Source: Dryocosmus kuriphilus
Taxonomy: Eukaryota; Arthropoda; Insecta; Hymenoptera; Cynipidae
NCBI GenBank assembly: GCA_038277395.1
Contig: CM076197.1
Coordinates: forward strand, 71,209,348-71,273,347
Reading direction: 5' to 3'
DNA: 64,000 nt
Part shown: piece by piece, positions 60,401 through 64,000 of the stretch
How the letters are laid out: the number at the start of each line of letters is the position of its first letter
Numbering within the stretch: the stretch's first letter is position 1
Program-made: the position numbers and the translations under genes
The notes under the pieces: model-generated
Seen by the model: the letters and a program-made list of their open reading frames with translations, nothing else
The model's database searches: none
Told to the model about the DNA's origin: nothing

Positions 60401-63400
60401 TTGATGTAAAAAAAAGGTACTATTGAAATATTTTAGGTATTTTTTATTCAAATATATCTTCGAGAGATTAACTAGAAAAAAAAACATTTTTGATAGGTTG
60501 AGATAGTTAATATTTAATAAAAATAAAAACTTATCGTTGAATTGATGAACTTGATGCAGGTCATCAATTTTCTGGAGGAATGGGTCCAGGGTCACAACAA
60601 GGACCAATGGGTCCAGGACAAATGGGACATAGTGGTCCCCAAGGCGTACCTCATATGGTACAAGGAGGTCCAGGTCAAATGGGATCTGCCAATCAGAGCG
60701 GACCTGGACAAATGGGTCCAGGTGGTCCTCCAGGTTAGTAAATTAACAAACTTTCAAAGTATATTTCGTTTTCTCTCATGAGTAATTTATTGTAGATTAT
60801 AATTCAAAGTACAATTTCTAATTTTTAACATAAAAAAAAATAATTCTGTGTAAAGAATTATAAATAAATATATAATTATAAATAATTTTAAGTCGAACCG
60901 TTGACAGTTTTAATAATTTTAGGGTATAGGTTGTAAGATATTTTTTAATTCTTCGCAGGCCATCAATTTGGAAGTTTAGGCCCAGGATCCCAGCAAATGG
61001 GTCCAGGACAGATGGGTCCTAATGGACCTCAGGGAGGACATCACATGGGAGGTCCAGGACAAATGGGATCAGGAGGCCAAGGCGGACCTGGACAAATGGG
61101 TCCTGGTGCTCCACCAGGTGCGTTAAATAAATTACTGATTTAATTTAAATATTTTTCATATTATAAGCTGAATACATAAAAGAAGAGGCTGAATTTTATA
61201 AAATGAATGCAAATAGCTACCAGTACTCTTTCAGTAGTATTTATAAATAATTATTTATAAATAATTATTAGATTTTTAAGTTAATTTTTAATTTACGATT
61301 TACAGGAGGTATGGGACCAGGATCACAACAAGGACCAATGGGTCCTGGACAAATGGGACCTAACGGACCTCAAGGTGGTCATCACATGGGAGGCCCGGGA
61401 CAAATGGGATCTGGAAGTCAAAGTGGTCCAGGACAAATGGTCCCTGGTGGCCCACCAGGCGGTAAAATTTTATGCTAATATAAAAAAAATTAATCCAATT
61501 CCGTCTTTTGTAAAACGAAATTTTATTATTAGAATTTTTAAAACTTGAATGATAGATATTTGAAAGCATTGCTTGAATCTCTTTCTAAAAGTTTCATGTT
61601 TCACAGCGGACTGCGTTATTCATGCACCGTTGGAAAACAAACGACAAGAAAGAGAATGCAATATTGCAAACTTATAGACTGAAATAATTAAACCAATGAA
61701 GTTCATTATATCTAGCCTTATAAGCTCAGATTTCTATATTTTTTTGCTTAGTCAGTCTCATGCCGTCGTCAGTCATAAACTTGTCTCTCGGTGATGTACT
61801 AAACGAGTTGCAAACATACAATCATTCCATGCGATTTTCAATTCAAAGTGATAGTTTTTATCAGTGTAAGCGAAGTGGAGTTTTTTATCAGGTTTTAGAA
61901 AAATGCTTATCAGTTTGTACACGTTTTGTGACGGAAAATATCATACTGATAACAAGAGTGAAAGAAAATAATAAATTTTATATTTTGATTTTCGTTTATA
62001 AAATAAGACGTAGTTTATAACAGGAATACGACCGAAACAAAACAAAATATGACGTTATAACAGTTTTGTTTTTAATTTTGTTCCAATATGTCAAAATATA
62101 ACTAAATGGATACAAAAGATTTGGGGCTTTTTGGGTAACGTAACATAAAGGAACGAATGTTTCGGTTGGGTCCCTGGTTTATGAGTTCTCGAAACACATT
62201 AGTTTTGTGATCGTGCAGAAGAATTAAAATGTATCAAACGCACTGTATCTTATGGACGATAATAAACAAGTGTTTTTCGATATAAATCTACTTGTGATTT
62301 ACATTATCGTCTGTAACGTTTGATATTTTTTAATTTTTCTCGATAGGTTATCAATTTTTCTCCTCAGGCGGTCTAGGTCCAGGATCTCAACAAGGGCCAA
62401 TGGGTCCGGGCCAAATGGGCCCTAACGGACCACAAGGTGGGCATCACATGGGAGGTCCCGGACAAATGGGGTCTGGAAATCAAGGAGGCCCTGGACAAAT
62501 GGGCCCTGGCGGTCCACCAGGTTAGTACAATTAATTGGAGAGTTCCTCCTTTTGATAAAAATCACTGCATGTGTACTTTTTCTGAATTTTGAATTAAAGT
62601 AAACTCTCTTTCTGATTAAAAAATCCGTTTTATTGGAAATGATTAATGATGAATTTTTTTTTAAATTGAACTTTATGTTGGAAATTATAAGATGGCCCCC
62701 TAAATAGGGGAAACTAAAAAATTATTAGCTGAAAAAACTATACAATCATTTGAAATTTCCCGGACATCGAAAGATGGAAAAATTCTTAGGATGGAAATTT
62801 CGTAGTAGTGAAGAAAAAGTTAAGGAGTATCAAACGAAGCAATTAAAATGGATGAAATAAATAATGCAACTCTCTGAGTTCTATGTAACAAAGTTCAGAC
62901 CTATATTTTGAAATGTTTTTTTTTTTAATTCTAGAGTGGTTTTTTTTTTTATGCTTAAGATTAAATGTAACATTAAGTGTTGTTTGTTGCTTAGAGTTGA
63001 GACTGTTGCTTTATTTGTTTGCACCTGTAATGTTTGGTATTCTTGAATTTTTCTTGCTTATTAGGTCATCAAATGTCGTTCCCAGGAAGTCTAGGTCCAG
63101 CCTCTCAGCAGGGTCCGATGGGTCCCGGGCAAATGGGCCCTAATGGGCCACAAGGTATTCCACATATGATCCCAGGAGGCCCCGGACAAATGGGATCTGC
63201 TAGCCAAAGTGGACCAGGTCAAATGGGTCCAGGTGCACCACCAGGTTAATAACTGTCAAAAATGCTTAAAGTAGTGTTAAGAAGTTTTAGGTTTTTAAAT
63301 TTCGAAACTTTGTAGCATTTTATTCGAAGTTTTAACTCATTGGAAAAGAGTATTCAAAAAATGACATCACCATTAATTTAAAAAGTAATGTTCAGAACTC

Positions 63401-64000
63401 TCGTATATTTTAGGAGGTCCAAATCAAATGCAACAACAAATGGGTCCGGGAGGAGGTGGACCAGTACTTCAACAAGGAGCTCCAGGTCAGATGGGTCCAG
63501 GCGCACCAACTCAAGGTCAAATGGGACCTGGAGGGTGCTGGACCAATAGGGCCCAGTGGTCCTGGTCCTATAACTCAAATGAGCCAAGCAGCCCCTGGAC
63601 AAATCCCCGGAGGGCCTCCAGGTCCCCCTGGACCTCCTGTATCAGGTCAAGAGAATTTAAACGCTTTGCAAAAAGCCATAGATTCAATGGAAGAGAAAGG
63701 ACTCCAGGAAGATCCTCGTTATTCCCAACTTCTTGCTCTGAGGGCACGCCAAGGAACCACAATGGGAGAAAAACAAACCTTCAGTTCCCAACAGCTACAG
63801 CAACTTCGGTAAGCCCTTCATTTGAGTGGGTTTTGTTTAGTTGTAGAAATATGTTCACGCATTCACAATGATGCTATTTTGGAATAAGTTACTGATAAGA
63901 GAGGTGAATTATGGTACTAAAAGTTTGTATTTTTATATTTTACAGTATGCAGATAATGGCTTATCGATTATTAGCTCGAAATCAACCTTTGTCACAGCAA
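30421..64000 (+). CDS. brm: Brahma, SWI/SNF chromatin-remodelling ATPase (N-terminal part; runs off the window)
   Basis: Coding exons: 30421-30687, 59665-59796, 59881-60022, 60560-60733, 60959-61117, 61306-61461, 62347-62520, 63065-63244, 63414-63808, 63946-64000+. Exon 1 encodes the family start MASPSPQSSPMPPPQAPSPM and a Pro/Gln-rich segment. A 29 kb intron then carries four IMPase genes on the other strand. Next comes a collagen-like Gly-Pro-Gln-Met region (about residues 90-500) built by tandem exon duplication. Exon 10 holds QENLNALQKAIDSMEEKGLQ and EDPRYSQLLALRARQG. The last exon enters the QLQ region (MQIMAYRLLARNQPLSQQ). HSA, helicase and bromodomain parts lie beyond the window. The frame breaks in exon 10 at the G3 run 63533-63535 (one base too many); both sides are clearly brm coding sequence. 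Brm drives nucleosome remodelling in BAP/PBAP complexes. Confidence 0.93.
30978..32696 (-). CDS. IMPA1-like: Inositol monophosphatase 1 of 4 (intact)
   Basis: Exons on the minus strand: 32696-32628, 32050-31917, 31832-31570, 31501-31396, 31322-31171, 31099-30978 (stop TGA), 281 aa with no frame breaks. All metal-site signatures are present: FIGEE (E72), WIIDPIDGTTNFVH (D93, D96, T98) and AWDVAAGKLIIEEAGG (D222). They correspond to human IMPA1 E70, D90, D93, T95 and D220. Human IMPA1 has 277 residues, so the length is normal. It should hydrolyse myo-inositol monophosphates to myo-inositol (Mg2+-dependent, lithium-sensitive family) in the cytosol. It lies wholly inside the first long brm intron on the opposite strand and is the cluster member nearest the brm start. 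Confidence 0.95.
33001..33245 (+). mobile_element. Diverged relic of the HINE/DINE-1-like family (A8)
   Basis: In order, it retains TTACATTCTTATC, GATCTCCACATTTTGAGAC, GTCTGTCGGTCC, CACGATAATTTTCGAA, TAGCACACTTTTTT and GAACAAGTTCGTTAA, which match the conserved 5' block of A3 and A4. It lacks the microsatellite and the whole 3' half. It lies between IMPase 1 and IMPase 2. The remaining 32700-33500 sequence is AT-rich with no gene. Confidence 0.6.
33520..36130 (-). CDS. IMPA1-like: Inositol monophosphatase 2 of 4, with internal 41-codon duplication
   Basis: Exons on the minus strand: 36130-36065, 35128-34995, 34783-34527, 34398-34293, 34059-33776, 33638-33520, giving 321 aa in one open frame. 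Exon sizes and phases match IMPase 1 except exon 5 (284 instead of about 161 bases), which holds an exact 123 bp tandem duplication (33784-33906 and 33907-34029). The duplicated segment runs from the LCYVALG strand to GGVVLDR and so repeats the WDIAA metal-ligand segment. Other motifs: FIAEE (E71), WIIDPIDGTLNYVH (D90, D93, T95). Gly before the EE pair is Ala. Without the duplication the protein would be 280 aa. As written the fold is probably disturbed unless one copy loops out. Confidence 0.88.
33784..34029. repeat. Exact 2 x 123 bp tandem duplication within a coding exon
   Basis: Both units begin CGATCCAAGACAACACC and end CATAACACAGA, with no difference seen between them. 123 is a multiple of three, so the frame stays open. 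Exact identity means a very recent event or an assembly artefact. Confidence 0.97.
36131..37925. other. brm intron, IMPase 2 upstream region; no gene seen
   Basis: AT-rich, apparently unique sequence. The part just above 36130 must contain the IMPase 2 promoter. ORFs at 36409-36633 and 37729-37932 have no recognisable motif, coding bias or splice context. Confidence 0.5.
38810..39140 (+). mobile_element. HINE/DINE-1-like repeat, copy A5 (internal deletion)
   Basis: The 5' tip ACATTCTCATCTCAATGA jumps directly into the tandem modules (GATAAAATGCACGGTTTTTG, twice), so the conserved block and microsatellite are deleted. It ends where the next copy begins. Confidence 0.65.
39154..40175 (+). mobile_element. 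HINE/DINE-1-like repeat, copy A6 (with insertion)
   Basis: It has the 5' tip ACATTCTCATCAGAGAAGG, the conserved block, a short (GTCGTC) tract at 39280-39300, reduced modules and degraded hairpins (CGAGCGCGAAGCGCG at 40128). The 3' tip is GATGAGAATGTGCGAACGAAGTGAGCAGATTTTT, with a decayed hairpin. About 180 unrelated bases (39405-39590, including GGGGTGGTCGCCACCCTGG, itself palindromic) interrupt it. Confidence 0.65.
40833..44637 (-). CDS. IMPA1-like: Inositol monophosphatase 3 of 4, diverged
   Basis: Exons on the minus strand: 44637-44569, 42513-42377, 42292-42029, 41941-41833, 41286-41135, 40987-40833 (stop TAA), about 228 codons in all. Signatures: FIGEV, WIIDPIDGTINFVH and LWDVAAAILIVQEAGG. 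The first metal Glu, both Asp of DPIDGT, its Thr and the WD Asp are kept. The second Glu of the usual GEE is Val. Exon 3 (264 bases) is one base too long to join exon 4 in frame (the paralogues have 263 or 257), so this gene has a frame problem near 42029 or an unrecognised donor. The C terminus is an unusual Lys/Arg-rich tail (KTQRKRLKRTEK). Intron 1 (2.1 kb) contains a reversed HINE copy. It may be a functionally drifting or decaying paralogue. Confidence 0.75.
41390..41500. repeat. Short CAGGGAAA-type repeat cluster
   Basis: GTCAGGGAAA, GTCAGGGAATT and related words occur about eight times between 41395 and 41510, and again near 41690-41720, in the IMPase 3 intron between exons 4 and 5. 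Function unknown. Confidence 0.5.
42541..44465. repeat. 65 bp inverted repeats flanking 1.9 kb in IMPase 3 intron 1
   Basis: Bases 42539-42605 (CGGCTCAAAGAACATTGTATG ... AATCTATGTTCATA) recur as reverse complement at 44397-44463. The interval contains intron sequence with AT-rich unique DNA (42610-43050) and the complete HINE copy A7. This may be a MITE-like element that received the HINE, or a local inversion duplication. Confidence 0.6.
43050..44391 (-). mobile_element. HINE/DINE-1-like repeat, copy A7 (complete, reversed)
   Basis: On the plus strand it reads from the 3' tip (AAAATCTGCCCGCTGCGCGGGCACATTCTCATC) through GCGCGCTGCGCGC and CTCGCGCTTCGCGCTCG hairpins (43085-43375), tandem modules and a (GACGAC/AACGAC)n tract (44188-44250) to CTGATGAGAATGT. 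The plus-strand ORF 44054-44275 is the family's ORF-like frame (MMDKTITVGQK...), here in the same direction as brm. Confidence 0.8.
45300..48128 (-). CDS. IMPA1-like: Inositol monophosphatase 4 of 4, with fused exon and C-terminal duplication
   Basis: Exons on the minus strand: 48128-48060, 46684-46551, 46411-46149, 45920-45663, 45445-45300 (stop TAG), 289 aa. The fourth exon is 258 bases, exactly the sum of exons 4 and 5 of IMPase 1 (106+152), so the intron at the conserved HG|IR junction has been lost. All catalytic signatures are present: FIGEE, WIIDPIDGTTNFVH, PWDVAAGVLIIREAGG. After the first stop, a second copy of the C-terminal segment (HKLGQD..., AKTLQKRR) follows at a period of 89 bases. 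It would be in frame, extending to TAA at 45229, if the A8 run (45314-45321) had nine bases. An upstream in-frame Met (48200) exists, but the paralogues start at the position chosen. Confidence 0.9.
46807..47218. mobile_element. MITE with GTACGTCCAAATGAAAAGGG inverted repeats
   Basis: The left tip ATGTACGTCCAAATGAAAAG at 46809 and the inverted right tip ending about 47216 (CTTTTCATTTGGACGTACAC) bound 0.41 kb lying in the first intron of IMPase 4. Related sequence (AAGCCC, AACTTCGAAAAA, GCATGTTATATTTTTTCTTC) is seen at 53960-55230. Confidence 0.8.
47220..52370. other. brm intron beyond the IMPase cluster; no gene seen
   Basis: AT-rich DNA. 48130-48300 should hold the IMPase 4 promoter. 49450-49640 is a small array of AATATTCC and AAGTATTC-type words, similar to 8220-8350. 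51056-51118 and 51123-51190 are direct repeats (CGGAAATTTCT ... CTCAG(T/C)TCAGAGC(T/C)CCAAACGG). A pure A run lies at 51520-51539. ORFs such as 50509-50832 and 50823-51053 show no family motif. Confidence 0.5.
52374..52965. repeat. Direct tandem duplication, about 310 bp period
   Basis: The block from AAAATGAGGATTAA through TTAAAATAAGGAATTATTACT and GGAGGTAATAAGTGCGA to AGTCGAATGGAAAGTT occurs at about 52394-52650 and again at about 52670-52965, with point differences and small indels. It contains the short palindrome CCTTATTTAAAATAAGG. Confidence 0.75.
53001..53480. repeat. Scattered GCCGAGTTGCGCCAAT motifs in both orientations
   Basis: ATCCGAGTTGCGCCAATTG (53009) and GCCGAGTTGCGCTAATCC (53063) appear on the plus strand. 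TTTTGGCGCAACTCGGC (53413) and TTGGCGCAATTCGGC (53457) appear inverted. TAATCCCCGGTTCGAAAA (53028) looks like a tRNA B-box. This could be an eroded tRNA-derived SINE pair. It is unusually GC-rich for this intron. Confidence 0.4.
53686..53703. repeat. G18 homopolymer beside a GATA/AGAG microsatellite
   Basis: Eighteen consecutive G bases follow AGAGAGATAGATAGAG. Long poly-G is rare and its length is unreliable in most sequencing. Confidence 0.9.
53960..55230. mobile_element. Cluster of GTCCAAATGAAAAGGG MITE copies
   Basis: One complete copy lies at about 54512-54832, with tips ATATGTGGACGTCCGTATGAAAAGGG and CCTTTTCATATGGACGTCCACATAT. Partial tips lie at 53968 (CACAAATGAAAAGGGCCC) and 55200-55228 (CCTTTTCATTTGGACGTACAC), with internal family sequence from 54985. 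The arrangement suggests one copy inserted inside another. Confidence 0.65.
55442..55590. repeat. Short inverted repeat unit (AGGGTACGGT ... ACCGTACCCT)
   Basis: CAGGGTACGGTCAC at 55444 and GTAACCGTACCCTTAG ending about 55590 are inverted, enclosing about 120 bases of relatively GC-rich sequence. Possibly a tiny MITE. Confidence 0.35.
56082..56346. mobile_element. Small MITE-like element
   Basis: CTTAAGGGCACGTGACACAC at about 56084 and its imperfect inverse GTATCACATGCCCTTAAGG ending about 56346 bound 0.26 kb, with further inverted similarity just inside. No ORF. Confidence 0.5.
56350..59660. other. 3' part of the 29 kb brm intron; no gene seen
   Basis: AT-rich DNA. GGGTGAAAAGTTCTCGTTGAAAT occurs at 56831 and again at 59025 as a dispersed repeat. 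The ORF 59135-59371 lacks any recognisable domain or splice support. The intron ends at the acceptor TTTATTTCAG, 59664. Confidence 0.5.
59881..63244 (+). repeat. brm: Tandem array of six homologous brm exons (collagen-like units)
   Basis: Exons 59881-60022, 60560-60733, 60959-61117, 61306-61461, 62347-62520 and 63065-63244 all encode the pattern (GHQF..)GPGSQQGPMGPGQMGPN, GPQGGHHM, GGPGQMGS and GPGQMGPGGPP. Lengths are 142, 174, 159, 156, 174 and 180 bases. All but the first begin at phase 1 and all end at phase 1, so any internal copy can be skipped or duplicated without changing frame. Introns between them are short (225-890 bases). Synonymous sites differ between copies, so these are real, diverged duplicates and not assembly repetition. 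Confidence 0.9.

Overview
The window is animal nuclear DNA, almost certainly from an insect. Genes have small exons with GT/AG introns, non-coding DNA is strongly AT-rich, and the recognisable proteins are conserved animal ones. Degenerate AT-rich minisatellites, mariner and Penelope-like debris and a high-copy GCGCGAAGCGCG hairpin repeat make a hymenopteran (parasitoid-type) genome my best guess. That last step is inference.

Layout. (1) 1-9119: two 3' exons of an unrecognised basic protein (+ strand), separated by an 8.8 kb intron filled with repeats. (2) 9120-18300: no gene. It holds nested palindromic elements, two 1.2 kb copies of the hairpin-ended repeat and AT-rich minisatellite. (3) 19091-20925 (-): a five-exon ZSWIM3-like zinc-finger protein. 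(4) 22243-26063 (-): twelve exons of FKBP15 (WH1, degenerate FKBP-like domain, coiled coil). (5) 27410-28419 (-): NDUFB8, a complex I subunit, head-to-head with brahma. (6) about 28780-64000 (+): brahma (brm), the SWI/SNF ATPase. A non-coding first exon, one coding exon, a 29 kb intron, then a row of tandemly duplicated collagen-like exons lead into the QLQ domain at the window edge. (7) Inside the 29 kb brm intron, on the opposite strand, sit four tandem inositol monophosphatase genes (IMPase 1-4, 30978-48128). The rest of that intron is MITEs, minisatellites and unique AT-rich DNA.

The most unusual features are: the brm array of six homologous exons, nearly all phase 1-1, which would let copies be gained, lost or skipped in frame; the IMPase cluster, with an exact 123 bp in-frame duplication over the metal-ligand segment (IMPase 2), a C-terminal 30-codon duplication (IMPase 4) and an intron loss (IMPase 4); a repeat family whose architecture matches Helentron-associated (DINE-1-like) elements; and a 1.1 kb palindrome whose arms carry hammerhead-ribozyme-like cores typical of Penelope-like elements. 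Several conserved genes (FKBP15 twice, brm once, IMPase 4 probably, IMPase 3 possibly) are off frame by one base, mostly at short homopolymers. I read this first as long-read assembly error, not as pseudogenes.
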